Assembly (NCBI RefSeq): GCF_902859805.1
Contig: NZ_CADIKC010000015.1
Location: 78,514-142,513, forward strand
Length of the DNA stretch: 64,000 bases
Direction of reading: 5' to 3'
Source of the DNA: Paraburkholderia sediminicola
Lineage (GTDB): Bacteria; Pseudomonadota; Gammaproteobacteria; Burkholderiales; Burkholderiaceae
This document shows positions 40,362 to 49,810 of the stretch, piece by piece; within the stretch, counting starts at the first letter, position 1; every line of letters starts with the position of its first letter. Below the pieces are notes generated by a model, which saw only the letters and a list, made by a program, of their open reading frames with translations, was not told the DNA's origin and did no database searches. The translations under genes and the position numbers were made by a program.

Positions 40362-40397
40362 GAATTAATCCATCGAATCGACCAACAGCAAAAACGA

Positions 40398-40658
40398 ATG
40401 ACCGATCTCAACCGCTCTTCCACACTCAGCCTGCGCCGCCCGGCGGCCGCGCTGACCAGCCGTCCGAAAGCATCGACGGCGACGGCAACCGCCGCGAAGC
40501 CTGCAGCGGATCACGCGAGCGGTACGAGTGAAAAGTCGGATCGGGTGGTGCGCAGCGACGCGCTGCTGCAAGGACATAGCCACGTCAGCATTCTGCATAA
40601 CGGCGAGACCTACCAGCTGCGTGCAACGCGCTTAGGCAAGCTGATCCTGACGAAGTAA
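40398..40658 (+). CDS. hemP: Hemin uptake protein HemP
   Basis: 86 residues. The N-terminal 50 are Ala/Thr/Ser-rich and poorly conserved in such proteins; the end HVSILHNGETYQLRATRLGKLILTK is the HemP signature. In Burkholderia relatives it regulates haem uptake genes and lies under Fur control. The rest of a haem operon is not beside it in this window. Confidence 0.93.
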   Translation: MTDLNRSSTLSLRRPAAALTSRPKASTATATAAKPAADHASGTSEKSDRVVRSDALLQGHSHVSILHNGETYQLRATRLGKLILTK

Positions 40659-40870
40659 CAGGCAACACTGAATAGCAGTACGTACCGGGTATTGTGGGGA
40701 CCACCTCCTCGAGAGGTGTTAGGCATTAGCCAGCCACGACGGCTTGCACGTGAGAACTAGACCCCTTCGTGCAGACACCAAGCCAGTCGTCGCAGCCAGC
40801 CAGGCCGCTTTTTTGGTTCTCACCCAATGCGGATACACGAAACGACGTGTGTCGCAGATTCAGAAAATGA
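40659..40870. other. Structured non-coding stretch after hemP
   Basis: No gene is supported here. Inverted repeats CACCTC/GAGGTG (about 40711-40729) and GTGAGAAC/GTTCTCAC (about 40750-40757 and 40817-40824) suggest an RNA fold. It may be an sRNA, a processed 3' UTR of hemP or leftover sequence. Confidence 0.4.
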
Positions 40871-40910
40871 AAAAGCCGTGGGATGTTGTCATCTCCACGG
40901 CTTTTGTTTT
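40871..40910. terminator. Bidirectional terminator between hemP and ftrD
   Basis: AAAAGCCGTGG...CCACGGCTTTT with T runs on both sides. Confidence 0.85.
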
Positions 40911-40956
40911 ACAGGGTGCCGATCCGGTCCCGGCAGCGCATTGAAGCGGTTAGGAC

Positions 40957-42363
40957 TTACTTCGAAGCCCAGCCCCAGAACATGAGCCACCATGCACTAT
41001 CGACCACGGCCAGCGCCGCTGCGAACCACACCATCGCAAGGCCGCGCTGGACGAAGCGCTCGCTATAGCGCCGTGTAACGAGCCAGGCGAGCCACGCACT
41101 CCACAGGTTGGCAATCGCCAGAATCGCGATACGCATGTCCGACGCCCACCACAGCGACAGATGCTCCGCGCGCAGCAGCGACAACGTGGTCGCCGACAAG
41201 CCGAGAAACACCCCCGCGCCGGCAATCGGAATCAGGCCCTGCGTCAAATGATGCAGACGCACGAAGCTGAACCGCCCCAGCATGCGCGACGCGCCCATCA
41301 GCAGCACCAGCAGCACCGTGCCGTACACCAGCGCCGTGGCGAGGATGTAGCCGATCACCATCGTGCCGTCGAGCCACGAGAACACATCGTTCTGCTCGGG
41401 GTAATGCGTGAACAGGAACCACGGCGCGTTGGTGTCGAGCGGCCAGGTGATGTCGTGATCGACCAGCCACGTAGCGAAGAACATCTTCAGGTCGACGAAC
41501 CAGCGCGAAGCGGTCCAGTGGAATGCGCCGATCGCAATGCCGAGCAGGCCGTACAGGATCAGCGCGGTGTCCCACGGATTCGCCTGTTTATCGCCGAGCT
41601 GCACGACTTCCGACGACGGCGCGCGCCACGTCAGCGCGATCGCGTCGCGGTGTCCGCTGCAACGGCCGCACATATGGCAGTCCGACGCACCCTTCATATT
41701 GCGCAGCGGCACCAGCGGCGCGCAGTTGATCGGAATCACGCGATGCCCATGTTCGCCGTTCTTGTACGAGCGGCGCCACGCGTCTTCATCGACTTTGTAG
41801 TGGAACGGCGCGAGACGCGCCAGTAGCGAAAAAACCCCATTCACGGGGCACAGGTACTTGCACCAGACGCGCTTCTCGCGTCCGTACAGCAGACCGATGA
41901 TCATCGCCGCGAAGGTCGAACCGCCGAGCACCAGCAGCACCGCTTTCGGATACTGGTAGACGCTGACCATCTGCCCATAGATCGTGGTGATGCCGAACGC
42001 GACGAACGGCCAGCCGCCCCAGCGCATCCAGCGCGGAATCGCCCAGCCGCGGCCGTATTTGCTGGCGAATTCGGCGAGCGCGCCCTCCGGACAGAGCACG
42101 CCGCACCACACACGGCCGAGCATCACCATCGACAGCAGCACGAACGGCCACCAGATGCCCCAGAACACGAACTGCGCGGCAAGCGTCAGGTTGTTCCACA
42201 GATGCGCGGTGTCGTCAGGCAGCGGCGTCACCGCCGGCACGAGAATCAGGAACGCGTACACCGCCACCACAACCCACTGAATGCCGCGGATCAAACCGCC
42301 GTGACGCTGCATCCACTGCCCGGCCGCAGCGAGGCGGCCCGGACGGGTCATGACAGTACTCAT
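40957..42363 (-). CDS. ftrD: FtrD-type polyferredoxin membrane protein
   Basis: 468 residues. The ATG at 42363 overlaps the ftrC stop (ATGA). Several transmembrane helices surround the iron-sulfur cysteine groups CGVLCPEG, CKYLCPVNG and CHMCGRC, as in NapH/CcoG-like membrane ferredoxins. In FtrABCD it accepts or donates electrons during ferrous iron uptake. Confidence 0.92.
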   Translation of the reverse strand: MSTVMTRPGRLAAAGQWMQRHGGLIRGIQWVVVAVYAFLILVPAVTPLPDDTAHLWNNLTLAAQFVFWGIWWPFVLLSMVMLGRVWCGVLCPEGALAEFASKYGRGWAIPRWMRWGGWPFVAFGITTIYGQMVSVYQYPKAVLLVLGGSTFAAMIIGLLYGREKRVWCKYLCPVNGVFSLLARLAPFHYKVDEDAWRRSYKNGEHGHRVIPINCAPLVPLRNMKGASDCHMCGRCSGHRDAIALTWRAPSSEVVQLGDKQANPWDTALILYGLLGIAIGAFHWTASRWFVDLKMFFATWLVDHDITWPLDTNAPWFLFTHYPEQNDVFSWLDGTMVIGYILATALVYGTVLLVLLMGASRMLGRFSFVRLHHLTQGLIPIAGAGVFLGLSATTLSLLRAEHLSLWWASDMRIAILAIANLWSAWLAWLVTRRYSERFVQRGLAMVWFAAALAVVDSAWWLMFWGWASK

Positions 42364-43205
42364 GCCGCGCGCCCTGCAGCCTGCTGCGCCGGCTTGCGAT
42401 TCGCACGACGCACCAGCAGATAGACGACCAGCCAGTACACGGCGTAGGCGACCAGATTCATCAGCGCCGGGTGGGCGCGATAACCGGTGAGCGTCGCGAC
42501 CAGCGAACCGAAGGTACTCGAATCGTCGAGGATGGCTGACGAGTTCCACATCTGGTCGATGATCGTCGGCAGGATTTCCTTGTCGATCAGCTTGTCGACG
42601 CCTGTCTGGAACAGGCCCGCGCCGAGGAACAGCAGCATGATTTCAGTGACGCGGAAGAAGAGCCGCCACGAGAAATACTTGCCGCCCAACTGCAAAACAT
42701 AGAAGGTCAGGAATGCAAGACCGAGGCCGATGATCACAGCGAGCGTCTGGCTGCCATCCACGTGACCGGATTGGCCAAAGCCGAGACCGTACAGGAAGAT
42801 CACCGTCTCACTGCCTTCGCGCGCGATGGCCAACGCGACCAGCAAGGCGACGCCCCACCAGTTCGAATCGCGCTGGCTCTTTTGCAGCGACTGTTCCATG
42901 TCGCGCTTGAGCGACCGGCCGTGCTGCTTCATCCACAGCACCATCTGCACGATCAGCACACACGCGACCAGCACCATGGCGGTCTGGAAATAATCCTGCG
43001 CGTCACCGGAGAGGACTTCGGTGAAACCGACCAGTGCCGCGCCGAGCGCGACCGCCGCGATCACACCGGCCGCGACGCCGCCCCACAGGTACGGCAAACC
43101 GCGGCGCGCATCGTCATCGCCATTTTTCAACCACGCGTACAGGATGCCGACGACCAGCAAGGCCTCGACACTTTCCCGCCACACGATGAACAGAATCTGA
43201 CCCAT
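42360..43205 (-). CDS. ftrC: FTR1-family iron permease
   Basis: 281 residues, seven transmembrane helices. The two REXXE iron motifs are seen as WRESVEALL (about 9-13) and AREGSETVIF (about 129-133). It imports iron handed over by FtrA and FtrB. Confidence 0.95.
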   Translation of the reverse strand: MGQILFIVWRESVEALLVVGILYAWLKNGDDDARRGLPYLWGGVAAGVIAAVALGAALVGFTEVLSGDAQDYFQTAMVLVACVLIVQMVLWMKQHGRSLKRDMEQSLQKSQRDSNWWGVALLVALAIAREGSETVIFLYGLGFGQSGHVDGSQTLAVIIGLGLAFLTFYVLQLGGKYFSWRLFFRVTEIMLLFLGAGLFQTGVDKLIDKEILPTIIDQMWNSSAILDDSSTFGSLVATLTGYRAHPALMNLVAYAVYWLVVYLLVRRANRKPAQQAAGRAA

Positions 43206-43301
43206 CCAAGCTCTCCCTTCTACCCTTCTACCCTTCTACTGCTTCGTCGAACGCGTAGCCCGGTTGTTCAAGGCATGTGCTCGCACCCCAAGCCACGACG
43301 A

Positions 43302-43634
43302 TTACTTCGCGACGATCACACCCTGCGCCTGCTGATGGAAATCGTCGAAGAACTTGTACTCGCCCGGCGAGAGCGGTGCGATGACGACGAACGAATCGCC
43401 GCCCGGCGCCAACACTTTTTCTTTACGCAACTGCACGCTTTCGAATTCGGCCGCGCCCTTGCCGGTGTTGCGTATCGCGATCTTGATGCGCTGTCCTGCC
43501 GGCACTTCAATACGCGCCGGATTGAGCTTGCCGTCGTTCATTTCCAGATTGAAGGTCGGCAGATCCGCTGCGTGCGCGGCTCCCACCGTCAAAACGGTCA
43601 TGGCGAGGAGCGCGATCTTTCGGTTAATTCTCAT
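43302..43634 (-). CDS. ftrB: FtrB cupredoxin-like periplasmic protein
   Basis: 110 residues with a signal peptide (about 1-22, ending AHAA) and a cupredoxin fold (LNPARIEVPAGQRIKIAIRNTGK...FVVIAPLSPGEYKFFDDFH). Probably oxidises Fe(II) or assists FtrC. It starts 120 bases after ftrA. Confidence 0.93.
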   Translation of the reverse strand: MRINRKIALLAMTVLTVGAAHAADLPTFNLEMNDGKLNPARIEVPAGQRIKIAIRNTGKGAAEFESVQLRKEKVLAPGGDSFVVIAPLSPGEYKFFDDFHQQAQGVIVAK

Positions 43635-43754
43635 TAGCCTTTCCGGAAAACGCGGCGCCGGGGTTCATGCCTGGCACCGTCTGCTGCATTCATTCATACG
43701 GTTCGCTCCGCGTTCGGCGGGCGAACCGTGATGATTCGCGACGATCCGCGGTGA

Positions 43755-44303
43755 TCAGTACCCACCCTTCTTGCCGATGCCCGCGTACGTGAAGTCGTAT
43801 TCGAGCGTGATCGGCTTGAACCACGGACCCACGCCGGTTTCCTTGTCGACGTGACGGCCGAACGCCATATGACCGGTTTGCATCGGCGCTTCAACCACCA
43901 GCTTCAGATGATATTTGCCGGGGCCCTGCAGCTTGACGTTGTCGCCGTAGTGCGGACCGTCGTTGGCAACCATCGCCATCATGTCGCCCTTCTGGGTCTG
44001 ATTCGAACCGGCTTTGGTCAATTCATAGCGAACTTGCAGATACGGCATCCAGTCGCCTTCGGCGAAACCGGTCGGATTGTTCTTGACCGCGTGGATGTCG
44101 GCTTCCAGGTGGACGTCCGAATCCGACGCCTTGCGCATCATGCCTTCGGGTTCCATCGTGATCGGCTGCAGATAGACCGCGCCGATTTCCATGCCGCCCT
44201 GAATCTGGTGCTTGCCGATCGGGTATTCCGCTGCCGTTGCGGAGAGCGCCGCGACCGCGGCCACCGCTGCTGCGCCACCGCGCACAAATGAAGAAATCCG
44301 CAT
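43755..44303 (-). CDS. ftrA: FtrA P19-type periplasmic iron-binding protein
   Basis: 182 residues with signal peptide (about 1-25). EYPIGKHQIQGGMEIGAVYLQPI, MEPEG, DVHLEADIHA and MPYLQVRYEL, then HYGDNV and AFGRHVDKETGVGPW, are P19/Tpd signatures; Met/His/Glu residues bind Cu and Fe. First gene of the ftrABCD operon, with a Fur-like site about 140 bases upstream. Confidence 0.95.
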   Translation of the reverse strand: MRISSFVRGGAAAVAAVAALSATAAEYPIGKHQIQGGMEIGAVYLQPITMEPEGMMRKASDSDVHLEADIHAVKNNPTGFAEGDWMPYLQVRYELTKAGSNQTQKGDMMAMVANDGPHYGDNVKLQGPGKYHLKLVVEAPMQTGHMAFGRHVDKETGVGPWFKPITLEYDFTYAGIGKKGGY

Positions 44304-44444
44304 TGAAACTCCTTGTTTTTATCAGACTGGAATCGAATTCATTGGAACAGTGCGGCGCCCATGCGTTTTAAGCCGTGGCCCTCACGTCCACTGACGGGGC
44401 GACAGACCGCAGACAATTGCATTACGAGCCGCATTACTAACGCT

Positions 44445-44466
44445 AATGCGAACCATTCTCAATATT
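44445..44466. promoter_or_regulatory. Fur-box-like site upstream of ftrA
   Basis: Read leftward, TTGAGAATGGTTCGCATT matches the AATGAGAATNATTCTCATT pattern well. Confidence 0.75.
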
Positions 44467-44598
44467 GCGCGAGTTTATCATTGATCGGCAACGAGAACAA
44501 ACGAGGACGCTCGCAAAGCCTTACGGCAGCAGGGACTTAAGGCGGTGTTAAGGAAAGCGCAGGCGAAGGTGTTGGCGGGGTGTAATGCGCAGAAAAGA

Positions 44599-44625
44599 CA
44601 AGGCGCGGCACATTGCCGCGCCTTG
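44599..44625 (-). terminator. Terminator-like hairpin downstream of uvrB
   Basis: CAAGGCGCGGC...GCCGCGCCTTG, an 11-pair stem followed leftward by TCTTTTCT. Confidence 0.8.
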
Positions 44626-44668
44626 CTTTGCGCCTTGCTTCGCACCTTGCTTGACAGGCAGGGAGAAT

Positions 44669-46762
44669 TTATTCGACGCCGGGCACGTGGTCGCCGACGT
44701 TCGCGCCAAATACGCGCTGCCGCAGCAGCGCCAGCTGGTCGCGGGTCTGGGCGGCCTTTTCGAACTCGAGGTTCTTGGCGTGCTCCATCATCTGCTTTTC
44801 GAGGCGCTTGAGCTCCTTGGCGAGCTGCTTCTCGGACATGTCCTCGAATTTCGCCCGAGTCTGCTGTTCCTTCAGCTCGGCGCGGGCGTCGTCGACGTTG
44901 TACACCCCGTCGATGATGTCGCGAATCCGTTTGACCACGCCGCGCGGCGTAATGCCGTGCTCCAGGTTGTAGGCGATCTGCTTGGCGCGCCGCCGCTCGG
45001 TTTCGTCGATGGCGCGGCGCATCGAGTCGGTCACCCGGTCTGCATAGAGAATCGCTTTACCGTTCACGTTACGCGCCGCCCGGCCGATGGTCTGGATCAG
45101 CGAGCGCTCGGCGCGCAGGAAGCCTTCCTTGTCCGCGTCGAGAATCGCGACCAGCGAGACTTCCGGAATATCCAGCCCCTCGCGCAGCAGGTTGATCCCG
45201 ACCAGCACGTCGAAGGTGCCCAGCCGCAAATCGCGGATGATTTCGACCCGCTCCACCGTATCGATGTCGCTGTGCAGGTAGCGCACCTTGACGCCGTGGT
45301 CGGCCAGAAACTCCGTCAGTTGCTCGGCCATCCGCTTGGTCAGCACCGTGACCAGCACACGGTCGCCCACTTTGACGCGCTCGTTGATCTCGGCGAGCAC
45401 GTCGTCGACTTGGGTCCGTGCCGGACGCACCTCGATTTCCGGATCGACGAGGCCGGTGGGGCGCACCAGTTGCTCGGCCACCTGCCCCGCCGTTTTCTTT
45501 TCGTAATCGGCCGGCGTGGCCGACACGAACACGACCTGGCGCATCTTGCGCTCGAACTCGTTGAACTTGAGCGGGCGATTGTCGAGCGCCGACGGCAAGC
45601 GAAAACCGTAGTCGACCAGATTCTCTTTACGCGCCCGGTCGCCGTTGTACATGCCGTTCAACTGCCCGATCAACACGTGCGACTCGTCGAGCAGCATCAA
45701 CGCGTCGGAGGGCAGGTAGTCGACCAGCGTCGGCGGCGGCTCGCCGGGTGCCGCGCCTGAGAAGTGCCGCGAGTAGTTCTCGATACCCTTGCAGAAGCCC
45801 AACTCCTGCAGCATTTCCAGATCGAAGCGGGTGCGCTGCTCGAGCCGCTGCGCTTCGACGAGCTTTCCGTTGCTGTAGAAGAACTCGAGCCGGTCGCGCA
45901 GTTCGGTCTTGATCGTTTCGACCGCGCGCACCACGGTGTCGCGAGGCGTCACATAGTGCGACGACGGATAAACGGTGAAGCGCGAAATCTTCTGCCGCAC
46001 GCGGCCGGTGAGCGGATCGAACAGTTGCAGCGTCTCGACCTCGTCGTCGAATAACTCGATGCGCACCGCCATTTCGGCGTGCTCGGCCGGGAAAATATCG
46101 ATCGTGTCGCCGCGCACGCGGAACGAACCGCGCTGGAAGTCCGCTTCATTGCGGTTGTACTGCATCGCGATCAGGCGGGCGATGATGTCACGCTGGCCGA
46201 GCTTGTCGCCGGTACGCAGCGTCAGAATCATCTTGTGATATTCCGACGGGTTACCGATACCGTAAATCGCCGACACGGTGCCGACGATGATCACATCGCG
46301 CCGCTCCATCAGGCTCTTGGTGGCCGACAGCCGCATCTGCTCGATGTGCTCGTTGATCGACGAATCTTTCTCGATGAATAGGTCGCGCTGGGGAACATAC
46401 GCTTCCGGCTGGTAGTAGTCGTAGTACGAGACGAAGTACTCGACCGCATTGCGCGGAAAAAACTCGCGAAACTCGGAATAGAGCTGCGCGGCGAGCGTCT
46501 TGTTCGGCGCGAACACGATCGCCGGCCGGCCGAGCCGCGCGATGGTGTTCGCCATCGTGAAGGTTTTGCCGGAGCCGGTCACGCCGAGCAGCGTCTGGAA
46601 CGACAAACCGTCCTCGATGCCTTCGACAAGCGTGTCGATTGCCGTCGGCTGGTCGCCTGCGGGCGGATACGGCTGGTAAAGCTGGAACGGCGAGCCTTCG
46701 AACGTGATGAATTTGGATTCATCGAGCGTCTCGTCGACTTCAGTCAGATGTTGTTCGGACAT
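44669..46762 (-). CDS. uvrB: Excinuclease ABC subunit B
   Basis: 697 residues from ATG 46762. GVTGSGKTFTMAN is the Walker A motif, YYDYYQPEAYVP the beta-hairpin used for DNA separation, LLDESH the DEAD-like box, and QTIGRAARN motif VI. The C-terminal UVR motif (LAKELKRLEKQMMEHAKNLEFEKAA) binds UvrC. It works in nucleotide excision repair. Confidence 0.98.
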   Translation of the reverse strand: MSEQHLTEVDETLDESKFITFEGSPFQLYQPYPPAGDQPTAIDTLVEGIEDGLSFQTLLGVTGSGKTFTMANTIARLGRPAIVFAPNKTLAAQLYSEFREFFPRNAVEYFVSYYDYYQPEAYVPQRDLFIEKDSSINEHIEQMRLSATKSLMERRDVIIVGTVSAIYGIGNPSEYHKMILTLRTGDKLGQRDIIARLIAMQYNRNEADFQRGSFRVRGDTIDIFPAEHAEMAVRIELFDDEVETLQLFDPLTGRVRQKISRFTVYPSSHYVTPRDTVVRAVETIKTELRDRLEFFYSNGKLVEAQRLEQRTRFDLEMLQELGFCKGIENYSRHFSGAAPGEPPPTLVDYLPSDALMLLDESHVLIGQLNGMYNGDRARKENLVDYGFRLPSALDNRPLKFNEFERKMRQVVFVSATPADYEKKTAGQVAEQLVRPTGLVDPEIEVRPARTQVDDVLAEINERVKVGDRVLVTVLTKRMAEQLTEFLADHGVKVRYLHSDIDTVERVEIIRDLRLGTFDVLVGINLLREGLDIPEVSLVAILDADKEGFLRAERSLIQTIGRAARNVNGKAILYADRVTDSMRRAIDETERRRAKQIAYNLEHGITPRGVVKRIRDIIDGVYNVDDARAELKEQQTRAKFEDMSEKQLAKELKRLEKQMMEHAKNLEFEKAAQTRDQLALLRQRVFGANVGDHVPGVE

Positions 46763-47166
46763 GGGGGCGGCACCGGGCCTTGGGCAAAGAACTATTCTAA
46801 CGGGTTGCGGGAACCCGGGCTGAGCGGGTCTGCGTAGGGATTGCGGGGCGGACGGATGCGCGCCAGTTGGCCGATGCGGAGGCAATTTCCCGTCGGCTCG
46901 AGGCCGCGGGTCGGCCTTCGGCGGCTTCGTCGCGGGCAAAGCCGCTAGGACGAGATGACACCGGAGTGCCTGTTTTTCAAGCAAATAATTCAGTTCAGCA
47001 GGCTTTGTCGCCCGAAAAACGCCTGTGAATTCGCTACAATGGCAAGTTGCGCTCGCCCGTCGACGCCCGCCCACCGTCTGAATTGTCCGTTGTTGTCTGT
47101 CAGACACCGTTGGCCGGGCCGCCCGGGCTTGAAGCCGCCCTCTTTTCACAACTGCTGCCATCCATC
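46763..47166. other. Intergenic region uvrB-tyrB
   Basis: About 400 bases between divergent genes. I see only a TACAAT box at about 47034, which may serve tyrB, and no clear LexA site for uvrB. Confidence 0.5.
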
Positions 47167-48366
47167 ATGTCTCTGTTCTCCGCCGTCGAACTTGCTCCCC
47201 GCGACCCGATTCTGGGCCTGAACGAAGCCTTCAACGCCGATGCGCGCACCACCAAGGTCAACCTTGGTGTTGGCGTGTACTTCAATGAAGAAGGCAAGAT
47301 TCCGCTGCTGCGCGCCGTGCGCGACGCGGAAAAGGCTCGCGTCGAAGCCGCGCTGCCGCGTGGCTATCTGCCGATCGAAGGCATCGCTGCCTACGACGCT
47401 GCCGTGCAGAAACTGCTGCTCGGCAACGACTCGCCGCTGATCGCCGCAGGCCGCGTCGTGACGGCGCAAGCACTGGGCGGCACGGGCGCATTGAAAATCG
47501 GCGCCGACTTCCTGAAACGTGTGAACCCGAGTTCCAAGGTTGCGATCAGCGATCCGAGCTGGGAAAACCACCGCGCGCTGTTCGAAGGCGCCGGCTTCGA
47601 AGTCGTGAACTATCCGTACTACGACGCGCACACGCACGGCGTGAACTTCGAAGGCATGTTGAGCGCGCTGAACAGCTATGCCGCGGGCACGGTTGTCGTG
47701 CTGCACGCGTGCTGCCACAACCCGACCGGCGTCGACCTGACTGTCGACCAATGGAAGCAGATCGTCGAAGTCGTCAAGGCGCGCGATCTGGTGCCGTTCC
47801 TCGACATCGCTTACCAGGGTTTCGGCGACAACATCGAATCCGACGCTGCAGCAGTCCGTCTGTTCGCGGCATCGGAACTGAACGTGTTCGTGTCGTCGTC
47901 GTTCTCGAAGTCGTTCTCGCTGTACGGCGAGCGCATCGGCGCACTGTCGATCATCACCGCAAGCAAGGAAGAATCGGCTCGCGTGCTGTCGCAATTGAAG
48001 CGCGTGATCCGCACGAACTACTCGAACCCGCCCACGCACGGCGGCTCGGTGGTCGCTGCGGTGCTCGCATCGCCTGAACTGCGCGCCACGTGGGAAAGCG
48101 AACTCGCCGAAATGCGCGACCGTATCCGCGCAATGCGCAACGGTCTGGTCGAACGTCTGAAAGCCAGCGGCGTGGATCGCGATTTCAGCTTCGTGAACGC
48201 ACAACGCGGCATGTTCTCGTACTCGGGCCTGACGGCTCCGCAAGTGGACCGTCTGCGCGAAGAGTTCGGTATCTATGCAGTGGGCACGGGCCGCATCTGC
48301 GTGGCTGCGCTGAATACGCGCAACCTCGACGTGGTGGCTAGCGCGATTGCTCATGTGCTGAAGTAA
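47167..48366 (+). CDS. tyrB: Aromatic amino acid aminotransferase
   Basis: 399 residues, class I aminotransferase of the AspC/TyrB type. LGVGVYFNEEGKIPLL, HACCHNPTGVD, FLDIAYQGFG and SSSFSKSFSLYGERIGAL (PLP lysine at about 258) are present. It transaminates aromatic amino acids or aspartate with 2-oxoglutarate. A terminator follows at 48434. Confidence 0.95.
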   Translation: MSLFSAVELAPRDPILGLNEAFNADARTTKVNLGVGVYFNEEGKIPLLRAVRDAEKARVEAALPRGYLPIEGIAAYDAAVQKLLLGNDSPLIAAGRVVTAQALGGTGALKIGADFLKRVNPSSKVAISDPSWENHRALFEGAGFEVVNYPYYDAHTHGVNFEGMLSALNSYAAGTVVVLHACCHNPTGVDLTVDQWKQIVEVVKARDLVPFLDIAYQGFGDNIESDAAAVRLFAASELNVFVSSSFSKSFSLYGERIGALSIITASKEESARVLSQLKRVIRTNYSNPPTHGGSVVAAVLASPELRATWESELAEMRDRIRAMRNGLVERLKASGVDRDFSFVNAQRGMFSYSGLTAPQVDRLREEFGIYAVGTGRICVAALNTRNLDVVASAIAHVLK

Positions 48367-48433
48367 GGCTTTCAGGGCGCGGGCGTTAGTCGCGCGCGCT
48401 TTGCCTGATTGTTGCTGCTTAAGCTGCATGTAG

Positions 48434-48463
48434 AAACGGCGCCCTTTCGGGCGCCGTTTTTTA
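48434..48463 (+). terminator. Rho-independent terminator after tyrB
   Basis: AAACGGCGCCC-TTTC-GGGCGCCGTTTTTT. Confidence 0.95.
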
Positions 48464-48555
48464 TTGGCCAGCTGTTGTTGCCGGACGTGTGAGTCGTGTG
48501 AGTGTGACCCGCCGATAAGCACCTGCCGGCACTCCTTCCGTCACCTACGGCCGCT

Positions 48556-49800
48556 TCAGCGCGAATCCCGATGGATATCGTGCGTGACAAAACCTGCGTC
48601 GTTATCAGGCATGTCGAGCCAGTCCGGTTGTGCGAGCGACCGGCGGATATCTTCCAGGCCGCTGCTCCAATGTTCACGCATTGTAGAAAGGCCGAACTGG
48701 AAGTCCTTGAAATGCCCTTCGTATTCCTTCTGCCGATAGATGAGGTGGATCACGTTGTAGCGTTTCGAACACGACAGATCATCTGCCAGCTTGCACCACG
48801 GATCGTCGCGCTGATCAGCCGGCACACGATCGAGCACCTCGCGCAGCACATGCCGGAAACGCTGCGAACGTTGCAGCATATCGGTCACGAGACGTGTGCG
48901 GCTCGAGTACTGGATGTCCTTCATGCGCCCCTGAACATCGGTGATGTTGTCAGGCACCGGCCCGACCGCGCTCCAGAGATCGACCTGAAACGCAAGCGTA
49001 TCGCGACGCGGGGTGGTCTGAATTACCTCATAGAGCGGCGTGTTCGACATCAGGCCGCCGTCCCAGTAGAACTGGCCGTCGATTTCGACCGCCGCGAAAC
49101 CCGGCGGCAACGCACCTGATGCCATGAAATGCTCGGGCCTCAGTTTCGTATGCTTGTTATCGAAGTAGGCGAAGTTACCCGTGCCGCAATTCACCGCGCC
49201 CACCGACACGCGCGTCTCGCCGGAATTGATGCGATCGAAATCACAGAGCGCTTCCAGCGTAGCCTTGAGCGGCGTGGTGTCGTAGTAGCTCGCCAGTTGC
49301 GGCGGCCCGGAGACGGTGGGCAACGGCGGCGGGAAACGCGGCACGAAGAAGCCCTTTTGCCCTTCCACGATCGCGCCCATCGCCTGAGTTGCCGTGAAGG
49401 CCTTACGAATGGCCTCACTGGAATTGAACAGCGCGTGCTCGATAAAGGCCGGCAACGGTGGCCCGAACGCTGGTTGGCAGATCGTCTCCCAGAATTGCAG
49501 CAACCGCTCGACGCGTTTCTCCGGCGGATTGCCGGCAATGATGGCTGTATTCAGCGCGCCGATCGAAATGCCGGCGAGCCAGTTCGGCTGGATACCGGCT
49601 TCGTAAAGCCCCTGAAAGACGCCGGCCTGATAAGCGCCCAATGCGCCGCCGCCTTGCAGCATCAACGCGACGGTTTCGTAGTTGGGAACGTGGAGATGCT
49701 GGCCGGGATGGGGATGCGTGGAGGGAGCCGGACCGGCGCCCTCGCCTTCCTCGCCGCCGGGCGCGCCGACGCGCGCCCGCTTGAGATTGCGTTGCGCCAT
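48556..49800 (-). CDS. Patatin-like phospholipase with DUF3734
   Basis: 414 residues. MLQGGGALGAYQAGVFQGL is the oxyanion-hole block, GISIGA the nucleophile motif (Ser at about 79) and DGGLMSNTP the catalytic Asp block. The C-terminal third (GRMKDIQYSSRTRLVTDM...) fits DUF3734. It lies 10 bases downstream of hbdH, so a role in lipid or polyhydroxybutyrate metabolism is possible. Confidence 0.93.
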   Translation of the reverse strand: MAQRNLKRARVGAPGGEEGEGAGPAPSTHPHPGQHLHVPNYETVALMLQGGGALGAYQAGVFQGLYEAGIQPNWLAGISIGALNTAIIAGNPPEKRVERLLQFWETICQPAFGPPLPAFIEHALFNSSEAIRKAFTATQAMGAIVEGQKGFFVPRFPPPLPTVSGPPQLASYYDTTPLKATLEALCDFDRINSGETRVSVGAVNCGTGNFAYFDNKHTKLRPEHFMASGALPPGFAAVEIDGQFYWDGGLMSNTPLYEVIQTTPRRDTLAFQVDLWSAVGPVPDNITDVQGRMKDIQYSSRTRLVTDMLQRSQRFRHVLREVLDRVPADQRDDPWCKLADDLSCSKRYNVIHLIYRQKEYEGHFKDFQFGLSTMREHWSSGLEDIRRSLAQPDWLDMPDNDAGFVTHDIHRDSR

Positions 49801-49810
49801 GGGCGCCTCC

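Noticed and set aside
47146..48522. 458-codon minus-strand frame opposite tyrB
   Set aside because: Antisense shadow; tyrB is complete with PLP motif and terminator.
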